From IMG/VR virus record IMGVR_UViG_3300020394_000862, positions 18,224 to 82,223 of that record: DNA of 64,000 bases; one strand, given 5' to 3'. Positions within the stretch are counted from its first letter, which is position 1, and each line of letters starts with the position of its first letter. The DNA is from a virus. The translations under genes were made by a program, and so were the position numbers. Shown here one piece after another: positions 33,459-41,659 of the stretch. Below the pieces are notes generated by a model that was not told where the DNA came from, searched no databases, and worked only from the letters and a program-made list of their open reading frames with translations.

Positions 33459-33487
33459 ATTATACATTATTTTTGAAAGGATGTCAA
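33459..33487 (-). promoter_or_regulatory. Consensus sigma70 promoter for gene 1
   Basis: TTGACA, 17-bp spacer, TATAAT, all perfect, on the minus strand; -10 ends 30 bp before the ATG. The -35 overlaps the stop codon of the upstream gene. Confidence 0.85.
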
Positions 33488-33855
33488 TCCACTTCTTCAG
33501 GCATCTCCAGTTTAACTGACGGATTACCAGTCAACATCAAGTGCATAAACATCTTTTCATCGTCGTAATCAGTCAACACAAATTTTATGTTTCTGTTACG
33601 ATCATGGAGTTCGTATGTATCCATATGAGGGTCGCAGTTTGGAACTACCTCCAAGTCATTCAGATTTGCAAACTTCTGCAAGTCTGTCACTAAAGGCACG
33701 TTGCCATCATACGAGCTAACATTCTGAACAGGCGTGTAAAGTTCTCTGTTCAAGTCGTCCAAGTCATCACAGTACACTACTGTACCGCCGCCATATACCA
33801 TATAACCATAATCAGTATTAGTATTGTCTACACGTACTCGTTTCATAAATTTCAT
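33484..33855 (-). CDS. Hypothetical protein, 123 aa
   Basis: Start at 33855 (MKFMKRVRV) with GGAG seven bases upstream. Acidic, Tyr-rich (TDYGYMVYGGGTVVY). Ends on the gene 1 promoter. Last gene of the virion cluster; unknown. Confidence 0.6.
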   Translation of the reverse strand: MKFMKRVRVDNTNTDYGYMVYGGGTVVYCDDLDDLNRELYTPVQNVSSYDGNVPLVTDLQKFANLNDLEVVPNCDPHMDTYELHDRNRNIKFVLTDYDDEKMFMHLMLTGNPSVKLEMPEEVD

Positions 33856-33876
33856 GACGAACTCCAAATTGTAAGT

Positions 33877-34428
33877 TTACTCGATAGTCATTCCCATTGC
33901 TGCAAGAGCGTCTTGATCTAATACTTCGTTGCCAAACTGCATTAATTTGCCTCCGGCTACTTGCGTAAGTATCACAAAACAGCCATTACACCCAACTATC
34001 GCACTATTATTTACGGATGTCATCACGTTAATGGACGAGTTTTCTTCGCTCGTATGGGCTGATAAGACGTTTATATCTTGTCGATCATGGCCTACAATAA
34101 TGTCGCCGGGTACAAGGGACGAAGCAAGAGACCACATCCACTGTTCTTCGCGCTTAATCAATACCAACATAACAGGCGAAAGCCATACATCATTATTGAT
34201 ATTAATCAACTCAACTTTTTCCTGTACGGTTTTGAGCGTGACTACTTCTGCTTCAGTGTACTCTAATTCAAGTTCGCCCGTACGCCATGATAAAAACTCA
34301 GGCGAGTCTATAGCAGGCAAGTACTTTATTTTAACAGTACGTAACACATCACCTGCACGAAGGGCAGTCGCGTTAATTAGTTCGCCAGAAGCCAACTGTA
34401 ATTTTGTTTTAGTTCCTATAGTGTTCAT
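33877..34428 (-). CDS. Hint-like (intein-fold) domain protein, 183 aa
   Basis: Start at 34428 in an ATGA overlap with the upstream gene. The sequence reads like a Hint module: TKLQLASGELINATALRAGDVLRT (first part), then VELININNDVWLSPVMLVLI in the place of the HxV block, and SSLVPGDIIVGHD. The catalytic first Cys/Ser and the His of block B are not seen, so splicing or autocleavage is unlikely. A structural role in the virion cluster is likelier. Fold assignment is by pattern only. Confidence 0.45.
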   Translation of the reverse strand: MNTIGTKTKLQLASGELINATALRAGDVLRTVKIKYLPAIDSPEFLSWRTGELELEYTEAEVVTLKTVQEKVELININNDVWLSPVMLVLIKREEQWMWSLASSLVPGDIIVGHDRQDINVLSAHTSEENSSINVMTSVNNSAIVGCNGCFVILTQVAGGKLMQFGNEVLDQDALAAMGMTIE

Positions 34429-34925
34429 AAATGAGTAATCACCACTTGCCAATGTTTATTCACAGCTTCGCCTTGATAGTCTGTGTTGTATGTAAGGCGT
34501 CTTGAGTAAGGGAAGTCAGTATTGGCTGTCTCGGTCCAGTTCTCGTAAAACTCTTCGTTTATGTTTGCATATTGCCCGGAGCCTGCTTCAAATACAATAT
34601 CGTTGTTCATTACAAACGGCCCGTCTTCATCAAAGATTAAGCGTGCGCCGTCATATACTTTTACGTTTACACCACCGGTTGCTGCAAACTCTATGGTATC
34701 GCCCTGCACTTGTTCAGAGATGATGTAAGAACCAGGATTGTCCAGTACTGCGATACGGCCATTTGTTCTATAGTCGCCACCGCCCGGATATTGCGGTTCC
34801 CAGTTTCTACCGCTTGTAAATATCACGCCGTTGCCGGGCTCGCCTAAAATAGCGTCGCCAGTGTAAAACTCACTCAACATAACTCGAGCAGGTCCTTTAG
34901 AATTAAACGTAAATCCTTCTTTCAT
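34425..34925 (-). CDS. Putative virion protein, 166 aa
   Basis: Start at 34925 (MKEGFTFNSKGP), coupled to the upstream stop (TAATG). Beta-rich with glycine turns and VNVKVYDGARLIFDEDGP. It belongs to a run of overlapping beta-rich genes below gp13; probably a tail or head decoration protein. Confidence 0.55.
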   Translation of the reverse strand: MKEGFTFNSKGPARVMLSEFYTGDAILGEPGNGVIFTSGRNWEPQYPGGGDYRTNGRIAVLDNPGSYIISEQVQGDTIEFAATGGVNVKVYDGARLIFDEDGPFVMNNDIVFEAGSGQYANINEEFYENWTETANTDFPYSRRLTYNTDYQGEAVNKHWQVVITHL

Positions 34926-35512
34926 TATAACTGCCACCTATCTTCGTATTCCCAAGTATTACGCAAGAGAACGTCGCATATTTTCACATAGTTTTCATCA
35001 AAAGCTGGTTCGCCAGACTCACCGGGAGTAAACGTTGGTTTAGACGCAGAGGCTCTAACGTAAACCTCAAGCTCTACTATACTTATTGATCTAGAGTTGC
35101 GGCCTGTATTGGTAGGCTGGGTAATAAACCTAGACCCGGTTGTAGTTGTGAGTGGATTCCAAGCGTCAGTTAGGTTTTCACCTGCGTGCCAGCCTGCTTC
35201 ATCTTCATTAGTAACCTTCACATAGTACCACAGTGTGCTGGTTGGGTTTGAGTTATTATTCCAGATCTCTGATGCTTGTCTATAGCCGTTTTCTGTTGTG
35301 CCAATTTGTGAGCCGTTTTTGCGCACTTGTTCAGATCCGCGCTCGCCTATGCCGCCTGCTTCCAATAACACCTCAGTCATAGAAAAGCGCATCATGGTAT
35401 ATGAGTTAGAATTGTTAGCATCGCCGCTCAAAACAAACGTAGAGACTTCATAACTGGAGCCCACTACGTTGTTATTCAAGTCTTTGGAATTATGTATGAT
35501 ACCTGATTTCAT
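34925..35512 (-). CDS. Putative virion protein, 195 aa
   Basis: Beta-rich (SGDANNSNSYTMMRFS, SIVELEVYVRASASKPTFTP). The C-terminal ASKPTFTPGE and VKICDVLL resemble the end of the 352-aa protein (STSSPNFTPGT, FKLCNATIY), suggesting the two share a C-terminal domain. Follows gp13 by 2 bp. Role unknown. Confidence 0.6.
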   Translation of the reverse strand: MKSGIIHNSKDLNNNVVGSSYEVSTFVLSGDANNSNSYTMMRFSMTEVLLEAGGIGERGSEQVRKNGSQIGTTENGYRQASEIWNNNSNPTSTLWYYVKVTNEDEAGWHAGENLTDAWNPLTTTTGSRFITQPTNTGRNSRSISIVELEVYVRASASKPTFTPGESGEPAFDENYVKICDVLLRNTWEYEDRWQL

Positions 35513-35514
35513 AA

Positions 35515-36252
35515 TTACCCTATAATAACAGGCAAGCCAGCATTACCTGTTTGTAAATTTTTAAGGTCTTCTTCTGCTTCTTGCATCATTTGCGTGCCTT
35601 CGGCCTTAAGCTGAGAACCGTTAAGCTGGGTTCCGCCATTAGGGCCTGCTATTGTTGCAAACTTCTCACGCGCTTCGCCTAACATCACTTTACACTTTCC
35701 AAGTGCATACTTGCGCACGAAAGGCAGACTATCGCCGTCGCTTAAAACTGCAATCTCCGGCTTAATATTATCCACAGTCAACATGAGTTCTTCATCGCGC
35801 CTAAATTTGCGCTGGAAGTGAATCGTCTTATTTGAACGATTGAATATAAATGGCACCTCGGCACCCAACAGTCGCCCCATTGTTTCTAAATGGTGGTGTG
35901 CTAATTCCCACGTAGCAAGGCCGCCAGTTTGTTTGTTATTCAATATATACATATTCATAAAGCTGGCTTCATACGGATCAAATGTAATTGTTTGGCCTGC
36001 GTGTCCGAGCCCTCTACGATGTACGTGTCGAACTTGCTTTACTTCATCCGGCAACTGGTAAAGACCCATATCTTCTTGCACTGTTATGAACAAGATGCTT
36101 TCTTCCACACCGCCGTCGGAAATCTGTTGCATTTTCTCAATAGCGAGTTCTATTGCCAGCTCATAGTGCTCTTTGTCTAGCTCGACATCAATCATCTGTG
36201 AACCGAGTTCAAGCTTAAGTTGTTTTATTAATTTATTTTTTTGATTTGACAT
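35515..36252 (-). CDS. 13: Neck protein gp13
   Basis: 245 aa (T4 gp13 309). The order of elements fits gp13: helical start with LELGSQMIDVELDKEHYELA, a beta part VQEDMGLYQLPDEVKQV, a long middle region, and the C-terminal LGEAREKFATIAGPNGGTQ then LNGSQLKAEG and an ending LPVIIG. gp13 and gp14 seal the packaged head and connect it to the tail. The gp14 and gp15 genes are 4-6 kb away on the plus strand, a split arrangement. Assigned by pattern from memory of marine T4-like neck proteins. Confidence 0.7.
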   Translation of the reverse strand: MSNQKNKLIKQLKLELGSQMIDVELDKEHYELAIELAIEKMQQISDGGVEESILFITVQEDMGLYQLPDEVKQVRHVHRRGLGHAGQTITFDPYEASFMNMYILNNKQTGGLATWELAHHHLETMGRLLGAEVPFIFNRSNKTIHFQRKFRRDEELMLTVDNIKPEIAVLSDGDSLPFVRKYALGKCKVMLGEAREKFATIAGPNGGTQLNGSQLKAEGTQMMQEAEEDLKNLQTGNAGLPVIIG

Positions 36253-36268
36253 CAGTTACTCACTTATT

Positions 36269-37327
36269 TTATTGGTGGCGTAGCGAATATATTGTCGCGT
36301 TACATAGTTTAAAATACTCGCTACTTTCGTCTGGTGCCTGTAACGTACCAGGCGTAAAATTAGGCGAAGAAGTCGATATGTATATTTCAAACTCGATATT
36401 AGATCCAGTTGCGTTAGTTTGGCCTTGTACTGTAAATTCATACGGAGAGCCAGTGACAGGCAGTGTGAACCACTTATTGATTCTTGTTGAGCCCACTGAC
36501 ATATTAGTAGTTACGCCACTAATCTTCTTCACATAACAATACACTACGCCGGCGTTTTCGTTTGTTTGCCATTCTTCATTGAATGTTGCTGAGCTACGGT
36601 TGGCATTAGCGCCAGCCAAAATAGTATTATCAGCAACAATTTTATTGCCGTAATCAGCGCCGTATTGGCCGCGTGCTGCAAAATTAAGTTCAGTCAAACT
36701 AATGTAAAATGAAGACTGCGGTTGTAGTTCTTTGCCTTCTGACGTCACGTAGTAGTGATCTCTTATATTTGGGTTAACTGTTAGGGTTTTAGCCTCTGTA
36801 TAATTAAACGTTATCCTTCCGTTAAAATCCATTCCAAACGGCACAGAAGTAGGCTCACCAAACGGCGAGTAAACCACATAAACATTACAAACACTATTAA
36901 ATGCACTAGAGTTATGGACTTCCGGGTCGTACCTAAATCTGAACGTGTAATCAACTAACGGCTGCCAACGAGTTGTTTTCTCTTCTTCAGGGGCAGTGTC
37001 GCTGAACGTGTCGAAATTTTCAGTAGTAACCCAAATATAATAGTCACTGAAATCACTAGTGTCGTTAACGTTCATAAATGTTGCTCGACTCACATACCCT
37101 GTTTGAGAACTCATATCCGAGTCCGTGTGGTCGTTTACATACACTTGCCCGGTAGAAGTCCTAAACTGAACAGCAGCGTAATTATTAGTCGGTTCGTTGG
37201 GATTACGCTCGCCACTAATAATAAACGACCAATTAGACAGGATTTCTGCTTTGGCGTTTAGGATTAATCCTTCCTTCTTAGGCGGAGATATAAGGCTTTT
37301 AAAAAAGTTCTTTATTCTGTTTATCAT
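36269..37327 (-). CDS. Putative virion/fibre protein, 352 aa
   Basis: Start at 37327 (MINRIKNFFKSLISPPKK), preceded at some distance by GGAG. After a short basic amphipathic N-terminus the protein is beta-rich, with Asn/Thr/Ser-rich repeats (ENFDTFSDTAPEEEKTTRWQP) and a C-terminal SPNFTPGTLQAP shared in style with the 195-aa protein. No enzyme motif. Starts 3 bp after the protease stop. Confidence 0.6.
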   Translation of the reverse strand: MINRIKNFFKSLISPPKKEGLILNAKAEILSNWSFIISGERNPNEPTNNYAAVQFRTSTGQVYVNDHTDSDMSSQTGYVSRATFMNVNDTSDFSDYYIWVTTENFDTFSDTAPEEEKTTRWQPLVDYTFRFRYDPEVHNSSAFNSVCNVYVVYSPFGEPTSVPFGMDFNGRITFNYTEAKTLTVNPNIRDHYYVTSEGKELQPQSSFYISLTELNFAARGQYGADYGNKIVADNTILAGANANRSSATFNEEWQTNENAGVVYCYVKKISGVTTNMSVGSTRINKWFTLPVTGSPYEFTVQGQTNATGSNIEFEIYISTSSPNFTPGTLQAPDESSEYFKLCNATIYSLRHQ

Positions 37328-37329
37328 AC

Positions 37330-39030
37330 TTATACTTGCTCCACAGTTAATCGCCCGGTGAATGTTACCCACTCAGCATCATATATAGACGGTATAGTCA
37401 AATCAAATACACGAGTAAATGTTTGATAGCCGTTGGTGAATTCAATCTCTAATGTATGATCACCGGCGGGTACAGCCGTACCAGACAACGTACCGTTCGA
37501 GTCAATAGTCACGCCAGGTATGCCGCCGTCATAATTGTATTGAACACCGTAGGGCTCTTCTCCCAGTATCGTTTGAAATACGGCTGCAAGATCCACCGGG
37601 GCGATATTCCCGTCCGTGTCCCCGCTGATCTGGCTTAAATTAGAGTTATTATAAACAGGGGTATACGTTTGCCATGGGTTGAATAGAACCTTATTTGGCG
37701 TAGTTAAATCAATTTGGTAGTCGTAAACTGAATATTCAACGTCCGTAGCACTTGTGTCTTCTACTTGTATTATATCACCGCCCCATGCAATCACGCCGTC
37801 AGTGTTTTCATGCGTGCCGCCTAAATTGGTTATTAGACCATCTGACGCAATGTTCACTAATTGTGATTTTATGCTTGCAGGGGTTTCGTTTGGTTTTTCT
37901 TGTAGCCAACAGCTAATTACCCCAGCAACTAACGGTGCCGAGAAACTAGTGCCACTTGATACAACGTATTCGGAAAAGTCAAAATGATATGTTTGATCGT
38001 AACGCAAGTGAGGCAAGCGATGTCCAGGGGCTGAAATAGTAACAGCACGCCCGTAATTAGAAAACACTGACATTTCGTTATTAGGACTTTCTTGGCTTTG
38101 GTTGGCAATTGTGTACGTCCCAGTGTTTGTAGCACCTACGGTAATTACATCCGAGGTAATACTAGCCTGGGCTGGGTTGATTAGTTCTGCCAACATCGGT
38201 AAAAACGTGCCGTTGGTTTTATTCTCAAATCCGTTGCCAGCAGCCGTCACAACATGCATGCCTTCAGCAATCATCGCTTTAGCCATATCAGTGCTGTACT
38301 CGTCAAATGGTTTTATACTGTCAGGCTCGTCACTATAATAATAAGGATTATCGCTAGTAACACTCGTACCAAAGCTCATGTTTACTATACTTGGACGGCC
38401 GTTACTTTTATTTTGGTGGTGTGCTAACACTGCATCGAGCGCAATTGCTATTTGAATATTAGTAGATTCCCACTTTGCTGACCATACGTGCGCACCGCGT
38501 GCTATACCCGCATTAATCCCAGCAGCAAAAATGGCCACGGTTGTGCCATGACCATCAGTGTCAGTTAAATTATAATCTATATCTGAATCAACACCAGGGA
38601 CAGAAAACACGCGCCCCGTTATGTCGGGGTGATCGGGGTTAATTCCAGAATCTATTACGTAAATGTCAGTACCGGATCCGTCCAACCTAAAGTCGTATTC
38701 TTCGTATACCGAAGTCGCACCAGCAGTATTGCTGATTGCGTTTAGGTGCCAATATTCTAATATGGTTAGCTGTGAGTCAGACGTGGAATCCTGCGACTCA
38801 ATGTTTTCAATTGGTTGGTTGTGTTCTTCGGGGAAACGTGATATTTCACGCTCAGCATCAATAATGCGAAACTTCCCTGATTTTCGCATTTCAACTATTT
38901 TGTCGTTATCCGTTTCGTCAATAATCAAATAGCCACTGACAGCTTGTAGGATTTTAACAACGGATAATCCAAACTCAGATACCACCTCATCAATGGTATA
39001 GGGTTGTGCAACTTTTACAATATATTTCAC
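37330..39030 (-). CDS. Subtilisin-like serine protease with Ig-like tail
   Basis: GTG at 39030 is preferred because AAGG lies eight bases upstream; 566 aa. Catalytic triad intact: Asp127 in VIDSGIN, His161 in DGHGTTVA, Ser362 in GTSFSAP, plus the oxyanion Asn in AAGNG. Residues 1-100 look like an inhibitor-type propeptide (YIVKVAQPYTIDEVV). The C-terminal 130 residues contain a putative Ig-like fold (VTIDSNGTLSGTAVPAG). Subtilases in T4-like phages are uncommon. Its place among virion genes suggests proteolysis of a virion or host surface protein. Late-type motif about 24 bp upstream. Confidence 0.87.
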   Translation of the reverse strand: MKYIVKVAQPYTIDEVVSEFGLSVVKILQAVSGYLIIDETDNDKIVEMRKSGKFRIIDAEREISRFPEEHNQPIENIESQDSTSDSQLTILEYWHLNAISNTAGATSVYEEYDFRLDGSGTDIYVIDSGINPDHPDITGRVFSVPGVDSDIDYNLTDTDGHGTTVAIFAAGINAGIARGAHVWSAKWESTNIQIAIALDAVLAHHQNKSNGRPSIVNMSFGTSVTSDNPYYYSDEPDSIKPFDEYSTDMAKAMIAEGMHVVTAAGNGFENKTNGTFLPMLAELINPAQASITSDVITVGATNTGTYTIANQSQESPNNEMSVFSNYGRAVTISAPGHRLPHLRYDQTYHFDFSEYVVSSGTSFSAPLVAGVISCWLQEKPNETPASIKSQLVNIASDGLITNLGGTHENTDGVIAWGGDIIQVEDTSATDVEYSVYDYQIDLTTPNKVLFNPWQTYTPVYNNSNLSQISGDTDGNIAPVDLAAVFQTILGEEPYGVQYNYDGGIPGVTIDSNGTLSGTAVPAGDHTLEIEFTNGYQTFTRVFDLTIPSIYDAEWVTFTGRLTVEQV

Positions 39031-39053
39031 TGTCGGACCTTGGTTTTTGTTTA

Positions 39054-39060
39054 TATTTAC
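39054..39060 (-). promoter_or_regulatory. Late-promoter-like motif GTAAATA (protease operon)
   Basis: Minus-strand GGTAAATATAAAC, 24 bp upstream of the GTG start of the protease. Confidence 0.45.
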
Positions 39061-39075
39061 CAAGATCCATTCGTG

Positions 39076-40098
39076 TTATTTTATGGATTCGTAAAGCTGG
39101 AACGACGCTACATTCTTCATTTTGGACTCACACATTATATCAAACTTGTCTCTGAACTTAGCTATCCATTTATTCATACAAGTATTGTGGTAAAAGTCGC
39201 TATGTTTTCGTAACTTACTACGAGGTATACCGGATTCAACTAACTCCGAAAGCGAAGGGAAACCAGTAGTCTGAGGCATGTATTCTTCAGGACTGAAGAG
39301 TTCTTCAGGTGATACTGAGTAATGTAGTACTGGTCGTTTGCCACGCCAGGACGCTATAACTTCTTCTATGCGCGGATCTTCTGGCTGAATATATTGGCCG
39401 CTGTTAATAAAATGGTGGTGCACATCAAGCACGACAGGGCACAAATCGGCTATTTCCAGGCAGCGGTTAAGTGAACTTGTGAACTCGTCGTTTTCAATCG
39501 TAATTATGCGCTGTGCTTCGGGACTTAAGCGCTCGAATGTTTCACGGAAGACAGGGACGCCGCCCTTGCCTGATAAATGAACATTGCATTTGAAGTCTTG
39601 AAACTCGCGGCCGTAGCCCATTAAACGAGCCACAGTTGCGTGGTACTCGAATTCAATAATAGACTTTTCAACGACGTCGGGGCGGTCACTCGCAAGTACG
39701 GTAAATTGGCCTGGGTGAAAACTCAGGCGTATATCATTCGCACGCGCAAACTCACCAACAGCATAAAGCCCTGCTGATAGGAATTCGTTAAATTCGACCG
39801 TTGCTTCGTCATTTTCAGGGTACAAAACATCACTGAAATACTCGTGACTGTAAAGCGGGATTACTTCTGAACCTATACGGCACATACGCAAGGCATGCGG
39901 CAATGCCGCTAACTTACCAAACTGTAGCGCCATTGAGTTAATATTGTGTTCGACAACCTCGCGCACTAGTGCGCGGGCGTCAGGTACAGGCAACGACATA
40001 AGTTTTTTCTTAGTCGTTGCTCGCTGATTTAAACGTTTGTATTCGGCTCTGTCGTCCACAATAAACTTGCAGGCGTAGCCAATTCTCTGAACTGTCAT
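39076..40098 (-). CDS. uvdE: UV-damage endonuclease, UvdE-like
   Basis: 340 aa. The UvdE TIM-barrel pattern is present: RIGYACKF at the N-terminus, LSFHPGQFTVLAS, CNVHLSGKGG, ITIENDEF, PVVLDVHHHF and PVLHYSVSPEE, which together supply the His, Glu and Asp metal ligands. The enzyme nicks DNA 5' to UV photoproducts and starts excision repair. T4 instead uses DenV. This phage apparently carries its own alternative repair enzyme, useful in sunlit water. Overlaps the 116-aa gene by 1 bp. Confidence 0.9.
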   Translation of the reverse strand: MTVQRIGYACKFIVDDRAEYKRLNQRATTKKKLMSLPVPDARALVREVVEHNINSMALQFGKLAALPHALRMCRIGSEVIPLYSHEYFSDVLYPENDEATVEFNEFLSAGLYAVGEFARANDIRLSFHPGQFTVLASDRPDVVEKSIIEFEYHATVARLMGYGREFQDFKCNVHLSGKGGVPVFRETFERLSPEAQRIITIENDEFTSSLNRCLEIADLCPVVLDVHHHFINSGQYIQPEDPRIEEVIASWRGKRPVLHYSVSPEELFSPEEYMPQTTGFPSLSELVESGIPRSKLRKHSDFYHNTCMNKWIAKFRDKFDIMCESKMKNVASFQLYESIK

Positions 40099-40448
40099 TA
40101 GTCACCAACTCTGTAGAAATTAACTTGTGCTTCTGCTCGTAGCATTTCGGCAATGTCAGGGTAGGCACGTTTCATAACAACGGCGAGCGCACGTAGTACA
40201 TTCACATCAATAACAACGTCATTTTTGTCGTTGTGCTCTTTGCTCGTTATTGATGTACCGTACAGTACAGGATCAAAACGCACAATGCAAATAGAAAGGA
40301 ACTCAGGATCGTCTTTTAGTTTTTCGCTAATGAAGAGTTTGAATTTTTCGACCTCTTCGCGCGGCGCTACCCCTAAAGATAGTTGTCTGGCTACAATCTC
40401 GGCGTCATCAATACCGTGTATTACAATTTTATTAGTCGATTTTGACAT
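40098..40448 (-). CDS. Hypothetical protein, 116 aa
   Basis: Start at 40448 with AAGGTG seven bases upstream. Mixed alpha/beta, charged, no motif recognised. First gene of the UvdE unit, divergent from gp14. Confidence 0.6.
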   Translation of the reverse strand: MSKSTNKIVIHGIDDAEIVARQLSLGVAPREEVEKFKLFISEKLKDDPEFLSICIVRFDPVLYGTSITSKEHNDKNDVVIDVNVLRALAVVMKRAYPDIAEMLRAEAQVNFYRVGD

Positions 40449-40516
40449 AAGTTTCACCTTGTTTTTGTTTACAATCTAACTCTAACATCTACCCGCCAAT
40501 GTGCAAGACCTTTTTG

Positions 40517-40524
40517 GTAAATAC
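40517..40524 (+). promoter_or_regulatory. Plus-strand late-promoter-like motif GTAAATAC (gp14-gp15)
   Basis: GTAAATAC, 26 bp upstream of the gene 14 start; the same spacing as the motifs before gene 16 and the protease. Confidence 0.5.
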
Positions 40525-40549
40525 TTGTAATTATATTCAGGAATTTACA

Positions 40550-41659
40550 ATGCCGAAACTCAAGCTATGGAATCCTAAAAAGACTAGCGATTACCATTTT
40601 CTAGACCGCGTTATAAAAGAAAACTTTGAAGTGGGCGGGACAGGTGTCTTTATCCACAAATACGCAGGTACTAGCCAGGGAGACGAGTCAACTATTGAAG
40701 ACGTTGTTTTCATGGAAAACAGAAACAGGAAGTACGATGATGCGATTTACGAATTGCCAGGATCGTATACGCCGAATGATACTGAGTTTGACTTAACCCA
40801 GTTCGGCTTCATGCTGTCTAACGACACTATTGTAATTGACTTCCACATCAATCAAATGGTTGACGTCCTAGGCAGGAAACTAATGAACGGTGACGTGTTA
40901 GAGTTGCCGCACTTACGCGAGCATTTTGCTTTAGGCGAAGACGTACCCGCGTACAACAAATTTTTCGTTGTGCAGGACGGCTACAAGTCAGACACTGGGT
41001 ACGACCCGAGATGGTGGCCGCATATTTGGCGCATTAAAGCCAAAATACTTTCAGCTAGTGACTTGTACTCTGACATTATAGGTTCGTCCGGTATTACGTT
41101 TGTGTTAGACGCAGACGGCAACAAAATACCAGTTGATGTTGACCAGTCCGGACACGGCAGTCACCAAGACGTTGCAGGTGTTGATGACGGCGGCCTAACT
41201 CTCGCTAGTATTATTAGCGGTAAATCAACGTTAGACGAAATAAAAGAAACAGGACTCGAAGAAGCAGAAAGCTACGTGCCAAGTGATCCAATTGTCACTA
41301 CATCACAACACCTTTATATATTTGAAGACGATAACGGCGATCCTAAATTCTACTACGGTTCAGGTGATGGTGCTCCGCCTCACAGTACAGAAGTATTTGG
41401 CGAGGGTGATGAGTTCCCGGAAGAAATGGAAGACGGCGACTACTTTTTGCGTACTGACTTTTCGCCCGCAACATTGTACCAAAAGCAAGGCAAAAAGTTT
41501 AAGAAAATCACAATCGATTATGTTAAGAAGCCATGGACTGCGGCTAACCGTGTAACAGACAGCTTCATAGACAACGACAAAACAGACAAGATGACTGACG
41601 GTACTACTATCAAACAACGTCAAGCTCTGAGTAGCGTGGTTAAACCCAAGGAAGACTAA
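40550..41659 (+). CDS. 14: Neck protein gp14
   Basis: 369 aa from ATG 40550 (AGGA upstream). The N-terminal half follows marine gp14 proteins closely: SDYHFLDRVIKENFEVGGTG, VFIHKYAG, VFMENRNRKYDDAIYEL, FDLTQFGFMLSNDTIVIDFH, GDVLELPHLREH and RWWPHIWRIKAK. The C-terminal half is acidic and Gly-rich (DQSGHGSHQDVAGVDDGG), and larger than T4 gp14 (256 aa). It completes the neck with gp13. Ends in TAATG overlapping gene 15. Confidence 0.85.
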   Translation: MPKLKLWNPKKTSDYHFLDRVIKENFEVGGTGVFIHKYAGTSQGDESTIEDVVFMENRNRKYDDAIYELPGSYTPNDTEFDLTQFGFMLSNDTIVIDFHINQMVDVLGRKLMNGDVLELPHLREHFALGEDVPAYNKFFVVQDGYKSDTGYDPRWWPHIWRIKAKILSASDLYSDIIGSSGITFVLDADGNKIPVDVDQSGHGSHQDVAGVDDGGLTLASIISGKSTLDEIKETGLEEAESYVPSDPIVTTSQHLYIFEDDNGDPKFYYGSGDGAPPHSTEVFGEGDEFPEEMEDGDYFLRTDFSPATLYQKQGKKFKKITIDYVKKPWTAANRVTDSFIDNDKTDKMTDGTTIKQRQALSSVVKPKED

